From Streptomyces sp. NBC_00271 (GTDB lineage Bacteria; Actinomycetota; Actinomycetes; Streptomycetales; Streptomycetaceae), in NCBI RefSeq assembly GCF_036178845.1, contig NZ_CP108070.1, positions 7,006,001 to 7,070,000 on the forward strand: DNA of 64,000 nucleotides, written 5' to 3'. Made by a program: the position numbers and the translations under genes. This document shows positions 28,227 to 37,310 of the stretch, piece by piece (the first letter of the stretch is position 1; the number at the start of each line of letters is the position of its first letter). The notes below the pieces were generated by a model. That model had not been told where the DNA came from. It was given only the letters and a program-made list of their open reading frames with translations, and ran no database searches.

Positions 28227-29351
28227 GTGACTGAGATCGAGATCGGGCGCGGCAAGCGCGGCCGCCGGGCGTACGCCTTCGACGACATCGCCGTCGTCCC
28301 GAGCCGCCGTACGCGAGACCCGAAGGAGGTCTCGATCGCCTGGCAGATCGACGCCTACCGCTTCGAGCTGCCGTTCCTGGCCGCCCCGATGGACTCGGTC
28401 GTCTCCCCGGCCACCGCGATCCGCATCGGCGAGCTGGGCGGCCTGGGCGTACTGAACCTCGAAGGCCTGTGGACGCGGTACGAGGACCCGCAGCCGCTGC
28501 TCGACGAGATCGCCGAGCTGGACGCGGACACCGCGACCCGCCGCCTCCAGGAGATCTACGCCGCTCCCATCAAGGAGGAGCTGATCGGGCAGCGCATCAA
28601 GGAGGTGCGCGACTCGGGCGTCGTCACCGCGGCCGCCCTGTCGCCGCAGCGCACGGCCCAGTTCTCCAAGGCCGTCGTCGACGCGGGCGTGGACATCTTC
28701 GTCATCCGCGGTACGACGGTCTCCGCGGAGCACGTCTCCGGTGCCGCCGAACCGCTGAACCTGAAGCAGTTCATCTACGAGCTCGACGTCCCCGTGATCG
28801 TCGGCGGCTGCGCGACGTACACGGCGGCGCTGCACCTGATGCGCACGGGCGCGGCCGGTGTCCTGGTCGGCTTCGGCGGCGGCGCCGCGCACACCACGCG
28901 CAACGTGCTGGGCATCCAGGTCCCGATGGCGACCGCCGTCGCCGACGTGGCCGCGGCCCGCCGCGACTACATGGACGAGTCCGGCGGCCGCTATGTGCAC
29001 GTGATCGCGGACGGCGGTGTCGGCTGGTCCGGCGACCTCCCCAAGGCGATCGCCTGCGGCGCCGACTCGGTGATGATGGGCTCTCCGCTGGCCCGCGCCA
29101 CGGACGCGCCCGGCAGGGGCCACCACTGGGGCATGGAAGCGGTCAACGAGGAGCTGCCGCGCGGCAAGAAGGTCGACCTCGGCACCGTCGGCACCATCGA
29201 GGAGATCCTCACCGGGCCCTCGCACATCCCCGACGGCTCCATGAACATCTTCGGCGCCCTCCGCCGCGCCATGGCCACCACCGGCTACAGCGAGCTCAAG
29301 GAGTTCCAGCGCGTCGAGGTGACGGTCGCGGACTCGCAGCACAAGCGGTAG
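28227..29351 (+). CDS. guaB3: GuaB3-family IMP dehydrogenase-like protein
   Basis: A 374-aa protein of the actinobacterial GuaB3 family, which lacks the CBS domains of GuaB. It has the IMPDH barrel: FDDIAVVPSRRTRDP, FLAAPMDSVVSP, VGFGGGAAHTTRNVLGI in place of the usual GPGSICxT loop, and VIADGGVGWSGDLPKAIACG. The catalytic Cys region is replaced (no Cys at the loop), so the reaction may differ from classical IMPDH; GuaB3 proteins have been proposed to act as IMP dehydrogenase paralogues or GMP reductase-like enzymes. It sits directly after guaB, as in mycobacteria. The start is GTG 28227. Confidence 0.9.
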   Translation: MTEIEIGRGKRGRRAYAFDDIAVVPSRRTRDPKEVSIAWQIDAYRFELPFLAAPMDSVVSPATAIRIGELGGLGVLNLEGLWTRYEDPQPLLDEIAELDADTATRRLQEIYAAPIKEELIGQRIKEVRDSGVVTAAALSPQRTAQFSKAVVDAGVDIFVIRGTTVSAEHVSGAAEPLNLKQFIYELDVPVIVGGCATYTAALHLMRTGAAGVLVGFGGGAAHTTRNVLGIQVPMATAVADVAAARRDYMDESGGRYVHVIADGGVGWSGDLPKAIACGADSVMMGSPLARATDAPGRGHHWGMEAVNEELPRGKKVDLGTVGTIEEILTGPSHIPDGSMNIFGALRRAMATTGYSELKEFQRVEVTVADSQHKR

Positions 29352-29383
29352 CGGTAGCGATACGACGGTTCGTACGACGCCGA

Positions 29384-29415
29384 AGGGCCCGTCCACCATG
29401 AGGTGGGCGGGCCCT
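29384..29415. terminator. Bidirectional terminator between guaB3 and convergent gene
   Basis: A 14-bp stem (AGGGCCCGTCCACC/GGTGGGCGGGCCCT, one G-U) with loop ATGA, between the stops at 29351 and 29434. It serves both convergent genes. Confidence 0.8.
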
Positions 29416-29433
29416 CGCGCATGCCGGGCGGGG

Positions 29434-30036
29434 TTACTGACCGGCCTTCTTGGCGCCGGAGAAGGCCGCGTAGGCGGCGATGGCGAAGAAGAGGAAGGTC
29501 AGCGGGTCGGCCTCGGCCTTCCAGGCTTCCTGGACCACGCCGAAGTGGTTGAAGAAGATTTCGTTGAAGCCGACGCCGACCTCCTTGGCGCCGAGCATGG
29601 CCTCGCCGACCAGCTGGCCGAGGTAGACCGAGGCCACCGACAGGATCACGCTGGCGATCGGCAGGATCGGGTTACGTCCGCCGACGCGGCCCGCGACGAG
29701 GCCGATCAGGAAGCCGACGCCGACGGCCGCCCAGCCGATCTCGTGCTTGGTGAGGCCGATGACGACTCCGTAGACGCCCGCCGCGACCAGGGCGGCACCG
29801 ACGGCGGCCGCGAGGCCGAGCCCGAGCTTGTCGCGGACCGGAGCGGCCGGGGCGACGGGGGCCATCGGGAAGCCCGGCTGGGGTGCGCCCTGCGGGGCAC
29901 CCTGCTGCGGGAAGCCGGCCGCGTCGGCGTCCTGCTGCGGGGCGGTCGGCTGGTCCGGCTGGCCGGCGTACGGGTTCTGGTCCGCGTACGGGTTGTCGAC
30001 CGGTGGACCGGACGGCGGCGGAGACGACTGAGTCAT
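29434..30036 (-). CDS. Membrane protein with Pro/Gln-rich N-terminus
   Basis: A 200-aa protein. Residues 1-65 are Pro/Gln/Ala/Asn-rich (DNPYADQNPYAGQPDQPTAP) and cytoplasmic or disordered. The rest has four hydrophobic segments beginning LGLGLAAAVGAALVAAGVYG, an EIGWAAVGVGFLIGLVAG pair and a C-terminal FLFFAIAAYAAFSGAKKAG. Start ATG 30036 has a GGGGGGA ribosome-binding site. Proteins with such heads and small helical bundles are common in Streptomyces; function unknown. Confidence 0.8.
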   Translation of the reverse strand: MTQSSPPPSGPPVDNPYADQNPYAGQPDQPTAPQQDADAAGFPQQGAPQGAPQPGFPMAPVAPAAPVRDKLGLGLAAAVGAALVAAGVYGVVIGLTKHEIGWAAVGVGFLIGLVAGRVGGRNPILPIASVILSVASVYLGQLVGEAMLGAKEVGVGFNEIFFNHFGVVQEAWKAEADPLTFLFFAIAAYAAFSGAKKAGQ

Positions 30037-30159
30037 GTGGTTCCCCCCAGGGATGTGAGCGCACACCAGCGAGCGCCCGGGACACGGGCGCACTGGTGTG
30101 CGAGAGCTGACGCACAGTAGCAGTCGGCAGTGACATCCTGTACAGGGATTTCACAGGGA

Positions 30160-31368
30160 TCAGAGTCGGTGTGCGGCTCCGGTCGGGGTCGCTCCCCGGG
30201 TGTCCAGGAGGAGCTGGGCCTTCACGGAGAGACCCTGCAGGTCGTACGTGCGGTGCTGCTGGAGCAGGATCGTGAGGTCGGCGTCGGCGGCGGCCTCGTA
30301 CAGGGAGTCGGCGCGCGGCACGGGGCGGCCGAGGACGTTCCAGGCCGGGACGTGCGGGTCGTGGTAGCTGACGGTCGCGCCGAGTTCCATCAGCCGCAGG
30401 GCGATCTCGTGGGCGGGCGTGCCCTGTTGGTCGGCGAGGTCGGGTTTGTAGGTGACGCCGAGGAGGAGCACGCGCGCGGCACGGGCCGATTTCCCGTGTT
30501 CGTTGAGGAGCGTGGCGGCGCGCTGGATGACGTACCGCGGCATGTGGCTGTTGACCTGCTGGGCCAGTTCGACCATGCGGAGGGTGCGGCCCGAGTGGCC
30601 CGCCAGGTCCTGGGCGATGCCGTGGCCGCCGACGCCCGGCCCCGGCCGGAACGCCTGGAATCCGAACGGCTTGGTCTCGGCGCAGCGGATGACGTCCCAC
30701 ACGTCGACGCCCAGGTCGTGGCAGAGCACGGACATCTCGTTGACCAGGGCGATGTTGACGTGCCGGTAGTTGGTCTCCAGGAGCTGCACGGTCTCCGCCT
30801 CGCGAGGGCCACGCGCGCGCACGACCTTGTCGGTGAGGCGCCCGTAGAAGGCGGCGGCCGACTCGGTGCAGGCGGGGGTGAGGCCGCCGATGACCTTGGG
30901 GGTGTTGGCGGGAGTGAAGTCGCGGTTGCCGGGATCGACGCGGCTGGGCGAGTAGGCGAGATGGAAGTCGCGCCCCGCGCGCAGGCCCGAGCCCTCTTCG
31001 AGGAGCGAGCGCAGGAAGTCCTCGGTGGTGCCGGGGTGGACCGGCGACTCCAGGATCACGGTGGTGTGCGGGCGCAGCCGTCCGGCCAGGGTGCGGGCGG
31101 CCGAGGCCACTTGGCCCAGGTCGGGGGTGCCGTCCGGGCAGGGTGGGGTCGGGGCGCAGATGACGGCGGTGCGGACGCGGCCGAGTTCGGCGGGGTTGGT
31201 GGTCGGCCGAAAGCCCCCCGAGAGCATCCGGCGCAGTTCGGCCGGGGTGAGTGAGCCGCCCTCCGGCCCGGTCTTGTAGCCGAGCGTGGGGATGCCGGCG
31301 GCGACGGCGGCCTGGGCCAGGGGCAGGCCGAGATGTCCGAGTCCGATGACGGCGAGATCTGCGGGCAT
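30160..31368 (-). CDS. UDP-sugar 6-dehydrogenase homologue with altered catalytic residues
   Basis: A 402-aa protein with the full three-domain fold of UDP-glucose/UDP-ManNAc dehydrogenases: NAD loop LAVIGLGHLGLPLAQAA, SPVHPGTTEDFL, NIALVNEMS helix, FRPGPGVGGHGIAQDL, C-terminal VLLLGVTYKPDLADQQGTPA. Several active-site positions are changed. The catalytic Cys of GGHC is Gly250 (codon 30619-30621). The catalytic Lys before LLEN is Gln195. The Glu of SPERxxPG is Ser. The acidic ribose-binding residue after strand 2 is lost in GYKTG, and the following segment is shorter than usual. The reading frame is otherwise intact, so it is probably a pseudoenzyme or has a new role. Divergent from glpD. Confidence 0.82.
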   Translation of the reverse strand: MPADLAVIGLGHLGLPLAQAAVAAGIPTLGYKTGPEGGSLTPAELRRMLSGGFRPTTNPAELGRVRTAVICAPTPPCPDGTPDLGQVASAARTLAGRLRPHTTVILESPVHPGTTEDFLRSLLEEGSGLRAGRDFHLAYSPSRVDPGNRDFTPANTPKVIGGLTPACTESAAAFYGRLTDKVVRARGPREAETVQLLETNYRHVNIALVNEMSVLCHDLGVDVWDVIRCAETKPFGFQAFRPGPGVGGHGIAQDLAGHSGRTLRMVELAQQVNSHMPRYVIQRAATLLNEHGKSARAARVLLLGVTYKPDLADQQGTPAHEIALRLMELGATVSYHDPHVPAWNVLGRPVPRADSLYEAAADADLTILLQQHRTYDLQGLSVKAQLLLDTRGATPTGAAHRL

Positions 31369-31629
31369 GGCGTGGGCCGTCCTTCCCAGTAACCGAAGCG
31401 GGACAGGTGCGCAAGCCCTGTGGACAGAACGGGCGAGCGCAATGTCAGACTAGGAGTAAATATGACCGATTTACGGTATTGGGCGGGCGAGTTTCCGGGA
31501 GTGTTGTCCACAGGCTGGGGGCGCGTGGTGGCCGATGACGCACATCACGGTCAGACTTTGGGGCAGGGGGATGTGAGCCGGGCGTCGCCGGACAGGTGCG
31601 GCCAGCGCGACAGACAGCGGGAGGCAGCG

Positions 31630-33336
31630 GTGAGGACAGCGAAACTGGGGCCGGCGGAGCGCGCCGAGTCCCTGGCGGGAATGGCCGAGCGTGAGCTGGA
31701 TGTGCTGGTGGTGGGCGCGGGCGTGGTCGGCGCGGGGACGGTGCTCGACGCCGTGACACGCGGCCTGTCCACGGGCCTGGTCGAGGCGCGCGACTGGGCG
31801 TCGGGCACCTCCAGCAGGTCCAGCAAACTGATCCACGGCGGCCTGCGCTATCTCGAGATGCTCGACTTCGCCCTCGTGCGCGAGGCACTGAAGGAGCGTG
31901 GACTCCTTCTGGAGCGCCTCGCACCGCACCTGGTGAAGCCGGTGCCCTTCCTCTACCCGCTCCAGCACAAGGGCTGGGAGCGGCTGTACGCGGGATCGGG
32001 CGTCGCGCTGTACGACGCGATGTCGATGACGAGCGGACACGGACGAGGACTGCCCGCCCACCGCCATCTGACGCGCAGCCACGCCCTGCGCATAGCACCC
32101 GCCTTGAAGAAGGACGCGCTGGTCGGCGCGTTGCAGTACTACGACGCGCAGGTGGACGACGCCCGCTACGTGGCCACGTTGGTGCGCACGGCGACGGCGT
32201 ACGGCGCGAAGGTCGCCAACCGTGCCCGCGTGACCGGATTCCTGCGCGAGGGCGAGCGCGTGGTCGGCGCCAGGGTGCAGGACGTCGAGGGCGGCGGGGA
32301 GTACGAGATCCACGCCAAGCAGATCGTCAACGCCACGGGTGTGTGGACCGACGACACCCAGGCCATGGTGGGCGAGCGAGGCCAGTTCCACGTACGGGCC
32401 TCCAAGGGCATCCACCTGGTCGTGCCGAAGGACCGGATCAACGCCGCGACGGGTCTGATCCTGCGCACCGAGAAGTCCGTCCTCTTCGTGATCCCCTGGG
32501 GGCGGCACTGGATCATCGGCACCACGGACACCGACTGGAACCTCGACAAGGCCCACCCCGCGGCCTCCAGCGCCGACATCGACTATCTGCTGGAGCATGT
32601 GAACTCGGTGCTCTCGGTGCCCCTGACCCGCGACGACGTGGAGGGTGTGTACGCGGGGCTGCGGCCGCTGCTCGCCGGCGAGTCGGACGCCACCAGTAAG
32701 CTCTCGCGCGAGCACACCGTGGCCCATCCGGTGCCGGGACTGGTGGTCGTGGCGGGCGGCAAGTACACGACCTATCGGGTGATGGCCAAGGACGCGGTCG
32801 ACGAGGCGGTGCACGGCCTCGACCAGCGGGTCGCCGAATGCGTCACCGAGGACATCCCCCTGCTCGGGGCCGAGGGGTACCGGGCGCTGTGGAACGCGCG
32901 GGCGCGCATCGCGCAGCGCACCGGACTCCATGTGGTCCGCGTGGAGCATCTGCTGAACCGGTTCGGTGTGCTGGCCGAGGAGATCCTCGAGCTCATCGCA
33001 GCCCACCCCGCGCTGGGTGAACCCCTTCCGGCCGCCGAGGACTACCTCAAGGCCGAGATCGTCTACGCCGCCTCGCACGAGGGCGCACTGCACCTGGACG
33101 ACGTGCTGACCCGGCGCACCCGTATATCCATCGAGACCTTCGACCGCGGCACGCGCAGCGCCCGCGAGGCCGCCGAGCTGATGGCGCCGGTCCTCGGCTG
33201 GGACAAGGACCAGATCGAGCGCGAGGTGGAGCACTACGAGAAGCGGGTCGAGGCCGAGCGGGAGTCCCAGCGCCAGCCGGACGACCAGACGGCGGACGCG
33301 GCGCGGCTGGGAGCGCCGGACATCGTGCCGCGCTGA
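31630..33336 (+). CDS. glpD: Aerobic glycerol-3-phosphate dehydrogenase
   Basis: A 568-aa FAD enzyme that oxidises glycerol-3-phosphate to dihydroxyacetone phosphate and passes electrons to the quinone pool at the membrane. FAD loop LDVLVVGAGVVGAGTVLDAV, GTSSRSSKLIHGGLRYLE, an IVNATGVWTDD strand and IIGTTDTDW identify GlpD; the C-terminal domain (RTGLHVVRVEHLLNRFG) is typical. I start at GTG 31630, with GGGAGG five bases upstream. No glpF or glpK is adjacent, unlike many streptomycete gyl loci. It is divergent from the dehydrogenase-like gene, with a 261-bp gap. Confidence 0.93.
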   Translation: MRTAKLGPAERAESLAGMAERELDVLVVGAGVVGAGTVLDAVTRGLSTGLVEARDWASGTSSRSSKLIHGGLRYLEMLDFALVREALKERGLLLERLAPHLVKPVPFLYPLQHKGWERLYAGSGVALYDAMSMTSGHGRGLPAHRHLTRSHALRIAPALKKDALVGALQYYDAQVDDARYVATLVRTATAYGAKVANRARVTGFLREGERVVGARVQDVEGGGEYEIHAKQIVNATGVWTDDTQAMVGERGQFHVRASKGIHLVVPKDRINAATGLILRTEKSVLFVIPWGRHWIIGTTDTDWNLDKAHPAASSADIDYLLEHVNSVLSVPLTRDDVEGVYAGLRPLLAGESDATSKLSREHTVAHPVPGLVVVAGGKYTTYRVMAKDAVDEAVHGLDQRVAECVTEDIPLLGAEGYRALWNARARIAQRTGLHVVRVEHLLNRFGVLAEEILELIAAHPALGEPLPAAEDYLKAEIVYAASHEGALHLDDVLTRRTRISIETFDRGTRSAREAAELMAPVLGWDKDQIEREVEHYEKRVEAERESQRQPDDQTADAARLGAPDIVPR

Positions 33337-33448
33337 TCGGGCCGCGCTGGTCGTGCCCCGCTGCCCACGAGGGCCTGCCCGGGAGTTCCCGTGCATGTCG
33401 CTCGAACGGGTGTCGTGAGCCGGGATCTTTGCTCGAAACCCGGTCGTT

Positions 33449-34612
33449 CTACTGGGTGCGGGGGCAGAACTGGGCGGCGAGCAGCTCGGGTTCGAGGTCT
33501 GGGTCCTCGATCCCGTCCGTGTTCACCCGGAAGGTGAGGACACGACGGCCGTCGACGGTGGCCGCGGTGCGCACGTAGCTGCCGGAGATATGGCCGTCGT
33601 GCCCCCACACCGTGGTGCCGCACGACAGCTTCACCGGATACAGACCCATGCCGTGCAGGCCGTGTGCGGTGCGGGTGTCGAGCATCTCGCGCAGTTGGCG
33701 GGACGGGAGCAGGTCGCCCGCGAGCACGGCCGCGTAGAAGCGGTTCAGGTCGGCGAGCGTGGTGACCAGCTCACCCGCCGCGCCGGCCACGCGCGGGTCG
33801 AGGGCGGTCACGTCGGTGCCGTCGGCGGAGTAGGCGCGGCCGTGCGGGGAGGGCAGCGAGGTGCGGGCACCGGGGAACGAGGTGCCTGTCAGACGAAGGG
33901 GGTTGATGATGCGGCGCTCGGCCTCGGTGGCGTACGAGTGGCCGGTGACCTGGCGGATGACCATGCCGAGCAGGACGTAGTTGGTGTTCGAGTAGGAGAA
34001 GCGGCCGCGGGCGGCCGGGGGGTGGGTGAGTGCGATGCGGACGGCCTGGAGCGGGGTGAGGGGGACGGCGCCCTTGGTGACGTCGGTGAAGTTGTACAGG
34101 CCACTGGTGTGGGTGAGCAGGGAGCGCAGCGTCAGACGCCGGCCGTCGTTGCCCGCGCCGCGCACCAGACCCGGAAGGTGAGTGTCCAGGAGGTCGGACA
34201 GGGACAGCCGGTGCTCGGCGGCGAGTTGCAGCACCACGGTCGCGATGAACGTCTTGGTGATGCTGCCCGCGCGGAAGTGGTCGCCGCGGGCGATGCCCTC
34301 GCCGGCGCGGGCGAAGCGTGCGCCGGAGGCGTCGCCGGCCAGCAACGCGGCGGCGGGAACCTTGCCGCGGGTGACGAGAAGGGGGAGCAGACGGCGGAGG
34401 GCACGGGTGACGCCCGTGGCCGGGGCGGCGGCGGGGGAGTGTGAGCCCGTCGGGGCCGCGGCCCCGGGGGTGTGACGGGCGGCCGAGGGTGTGGTGGAGT
34501 GGGAAGGACCGGCGGTCGGCAGCAGGCGCGGCAGGCCGATCGGGGCCAGGGACAGGACGGCCAGAGACACGGGTATGACCAGGAGTGTCCGAGGTGTCCC
34601 GAGCGCAGGCAT
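33449..34612 (-). CDS. Serine hydrolase of the beta-lactamase/D-Ala-D-Ala carboxypeptidase class
   Basis: A 387-aa protein with a signal or anchor segment (RTLLVIPVSLAVLSLAPIGL), a Pro/Ser/Ala-rich spacer of about 35 residues, then a class C-type serine hydrolase domain. Active Ser and Lys are in GSITKTF (SxxK), the Tyr in YSNTNY (YxN), and the third element is HDGHISG (HxG-like). It probably acts outside the membrane on peptidoglycan peptides or related amides or esters. I start at ATG 34612 (MPALGTPRTLL), where GGAAGG lies 7 nt upstream. It is divergent from the first kinase gene. Confidence 0.87.
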   Translation of the reverse strand: MPALGTPRTLLVIPVSLAVLSLAPIGLPRLLPTAGPSHSTTPSAARHTPGAAAPTGSHSPAAAPATGVTRALRRLLPLLVTRGKVPAAALLAGDASGARFARAGEGIARGDHFRAGSITKTFIATVVLQLAAEHRLSLSDLLDTHLPGLVRGAGNDGRRLTLRSLLTHTSGLYNFTDVTKGAVPLTPLQAVRIALTHPPAARGRFSYSNTNYVLLGMVIRQVTGHSYATEAERRIINPLRLTGTSFPGARTSLPSPHGRAYSADGTDVTALDPRVAGAAGELVTTLADLNRFYAAVLAGDLLPSRQLREMLDTRTAHGLHGMGLYPVKLSCGTTVWGHDGHISGSYVRTAATVDGRRVLTFRVNTDGIEDPDLEPELLAAQFCPRTQ

Positions 34613-34796
34613 CGGCGTTCCTTCCTTGTTGCGGCACATCATGGGGGCCGGACCTGTGCGTACGAGCGGGTCGTCCGCAGGTGAGGGACGTGCCGGTCGC
34701 CGGGGACTTGTCGGCCGAAGGGCCCCCTGGGCGCTGAGCGCTTGTCGGGTGAGGGACAATGAAGGCTCTGTCAGGGCGGGTTGCATGAGGGGACGC

Positions 34797-37085
34797 ATGT
34801 CGGAGGCGGAGCGGGCGGGAGCATCCCGTCAGGACAAGAGCGAACGTCTCCTCGCCGGGCGCTACCGGCTGGGAGATGTTCTCGGCCGCGGCGGCATGGG
34901 CACGGTGTGGCGGGCCCAGGACGAAACGCTGGGCCGCACGGTCGCCGTCAAGGAGCTGCGGTTCCCGTCGAGCATCGACGACGACGAGAAGCGGCGGCTG
35001 ATCACGCGCACCCTGCGTGAGGCCAAGGCGATCGCGCGGATTCGCAACAACGGCGCGGTGACGGTCTTCGACGTGGTCGACGAGGACAACCGGCCGTGGA
35101 TCGTGATGGAGCTCGTCGAGGGCAAGTCGCTCGCCGAGGTCATCCGCGAGGACGGCCTGCTCACGCCGAAGCGCGCCGCCGAGGTGGGGCTCGCGATACT
35201 CGACGTGCTGCGTTCCGCGCACCGCGAGGGCATTCTGCACCGCGACGTGAAGCCGTCGAACGTGCTGATCTCCGACGACGGCCGGGTCGTGCTGACCGAC
35301 TTCGGTATCGCGCAGGTCGAGGGCGACCCGTCCATCACCTCGACCGGCATGCTCGTGGGCGCGCCCTCGTACATCTCGCCGGAGCGGGCGCGCGGGCACA
35401 AGCCCGGCCCCGCGGCCGACCTGTGGTCGCTGGGCGGGCTGTTGTACGCGTCGGTGGAGGGCGTGCCGCCGTACGACAAGGGTTCCGCGATCGCGACGCT
35501 CACCGCGGTGATGACCGAGCCGGTGGAGCAGCCGAAGAACGCGGGCCCGCTGGAGAACGTGATTTACGGGCTGCTCGTGAAGGACCCCGCGCAGCGGCTC
35601 GACAACGAGCGCGCCCGGGCGATGCTCAGCGAGGTGATCTACGCCCCCGAGCCCAAGGAGACCGTGCCGGAGCCGGCGGACGCGACGAAGGTCGTGGCGC
35701 TGCCGCCGGTGCCGGACGAGGGCCGGGGCAGGAAGAGTTCGGGCGGCTCGGGCGGTTCCGGGGCCAAGCGTGGTGAGGAGGCCGGGGAGCGGCTGCGCGG
35801 AGCGCTGCGTTCCGTGCGGAAGGCCGCCTCGGTCGCCGGTGCGGCCACGGCGGCGGCGACCGCTGCGGCGACGGCCCGTGCGAAGTCCGGCGCTGCGGGC
35901 GGGACGGGCAGCGCGAGCAGCACGGGCAGTGCGGGGGGTGCCGGCGGTACCGCGGCTTCCGGTTCGGTGGGCGTGAAGGGGGCGGCTCCGGTCGCTCCGA
36001 AGGCTCCCCCGGCTCCGCCGCGCGTGGACGTGTCGAAGCCCGCCGCGGCTGCGGGGAAGTCCGGGACGGTCACGTCCGGCCAGGGTGGCAAGGCGGCGGA
36101 GGGCTCCCCGAAGCCGGGCGTGCGTGACGGCGCGCCAGTGGGCTCTGCCTCCGATCCCGTCGGCTCGAAGGGGGCTCCCGGCCCGGCGGGTTCGGGGGAT
36201 GCCGGCTCCACCGGTTCGGCCGGCGAGGCCAGGCCGGCCTCCGGGTGGCCCGTGGCGCCCGAGCGGCCGCCGCGGCCCGTGCCGCGTGCACCGCTCACCG
36301 ATGTGGTGCCGCGGCGGACCCTGGTGATCATCGCGGTGGTCGTGGCGCTCGCCGTGATCGGCACCGTGCTGGCCCTGACCCTCGGTGGCGGTGACGACAG
36401 CGGGTCGAAGAACGGCAAGAGTGGTGACACCAAGGCGGCCGCGTCCAGCGGGGTGACCGCGGGCGGCGGCGGCAAGGACGCGACCAGCGGCTCGCACACC
36501 GACACCGGTGACAAGACCGACGGTGCCACCGGGTCGGCCGGGGACGGGAGTTCGGGCAGCACACCGAACACCGACGCGTCGGGCAGCGCCGCCGCCACGA
36601 ACGGGACGAGCGGGACGAGCGGCGACGGCAAGGAGTCGGGCTCCTCGGGCTCCACCGCCGTGTCGACGTACAAGGGCAGCCAGGGGTTCAAGATCGGGCT
36701 GCCCAAGGGATGGAAGTACCAGTCGACGGGTGACGCGGGAGTCCGCTTCACCGGTCCCGACGGGCAGAAGCTCCTCGTCGGCTGGACGACCACGCCCAAG
36801 AGCGACCCCGTGGCGGACTGGAAGAACCAAGAGGGCTACATGGTGCGCTCGCAGTACAAGCGGGTGCGCATAGAGCAGGTGGACTACCGCGGGTGGAACA
36901 CGGCCGACTGGGAGTTCACCTATCAGGACGGTGGCACGAAGTACCAGTCGATCGACCGTGGCTTCGTCGTGAATGATCATCTCGGGTACGGGCTGATGTA
37001 CACGGCGAAGGCATCCGACTGGGACAGCGAGCTGCGCAAGGACACGTGGAAGACGCTGACGGCGACGTTCCAGCCGAAGTCGTGA
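34797..37085 (+). CDS. Membrane Ser/Thr protein kinase 1 of the kinase array
   Basis: A 762-aa eukaryotic-type kinase. The cytoplasmic kinase domain (residues about 25-290) is complete: GRGGMG loop, VAVKEL Lys, HRDVKPSN, TDFGIAQ, SYISPERARG. A 200-residue Ala/Gly/Ser/Pro-rich linker follows, then one membrane helix (LVIIAVVVALAVIGTVLALTL, about 507-530), a Ser/Gly/Thr-rich stalk and an extracytoplasmic domain (about 620-762) starting GFKIGLPKGWKY with ADWEFTYQDG. There are no PASTA repeats. ATG 34797 has GAGGGG just upstream. It is first of five similar genes in a row, probably matching the SCO4775-4779 kinase group of S. coelicolor. Confidence 0.92.
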   Translation: MSEAERAGASRQDKSERLLAGRYRLGDVLGRGGMGTVWRAQDETLGRTVAVKELRFPSSIDDDEKRRLITRTLREAKAIARIRNNGAVTVFDVVDEDNRPWIVMELVEGKSLAEVIREDGLLTPKRAAEVGLAILDVLRSAHREGILHRDVKPSNVLISDDGRVVLTDFGIAQVEGDPSITSTGMLVGAPSYISPERARGHKPGPAADLWSLGGLLYASVEGVPPYDKGSAIATLTAVMTEPVEQPKNAGPLENVIYGLLVKDPAQRLDNERARAMLSEVIYAPEPKETVPEPADATKVVALPPVPDEGRGRKSSGGSGGSGAKRGEEAGERLRGALRSVRKAASVAGAATAAATAAATARAKSGAAGGTGSASSTGSAGGAGGTAASGSVGVKGAAPVAPKAPPAPPRVDVSKPAAAAGKSGTVTSGQGGKAAEGSPKPGVRDGAPVGSASDPVGSKGAPGPAGSGDAGSTGSAGEARPASGWPVAPERPPRPVPRAPLTDVVPRRTLVIIAVVVALAVIGTVLALTLGGGDDSGSKNGKSGDTKAAASSGVTAGGGGKDATSGSHTDTGDKTDGATGSAGDGSSGSTPNTDASGSAAATNGTSGTSGDGKESGSSGSTAVSTYKGSQGFKIGLPKGWKYQSTGDAGVRFTGPDGQKLLVGWTTTPKSDPVADWKNQEGYMVRSQYKRVRIEQVDYRGWNTADWEFTYQDGGTKYQSIDRGFVVNDHLGYGLMYTAKASDWDSELRKDTWKTLTATFQPKS

Positions 37086-37310
37086 GCCTTGAGCCCGAAC
37101 CCACGTCGTGAGGCGCGCGCCCACGTCGTGAGGTTCGGGCCGGTTCGCCCGGGGTGTCTGTTGTAGGGGTCGGTCACGGGGCGGTGACATCTCGCATCCC
37201 GACATTGCGGGTTGCCTCCGGCACGTATCGTGAGTGGTTGCGGACCGTACGAAGCCGTAACGGGACGCGAGGCGAACGGAATTGACCACCGGGCGGCCGG
37301 GGGAGGCATC

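Noticed and set aside
31369..31629. Short unannotated peptide gene in the divergent gap before glpD
   Set aside because: Frames there run into glpD without a ribosome-binding site, and the sequence looks like promoter DNA.
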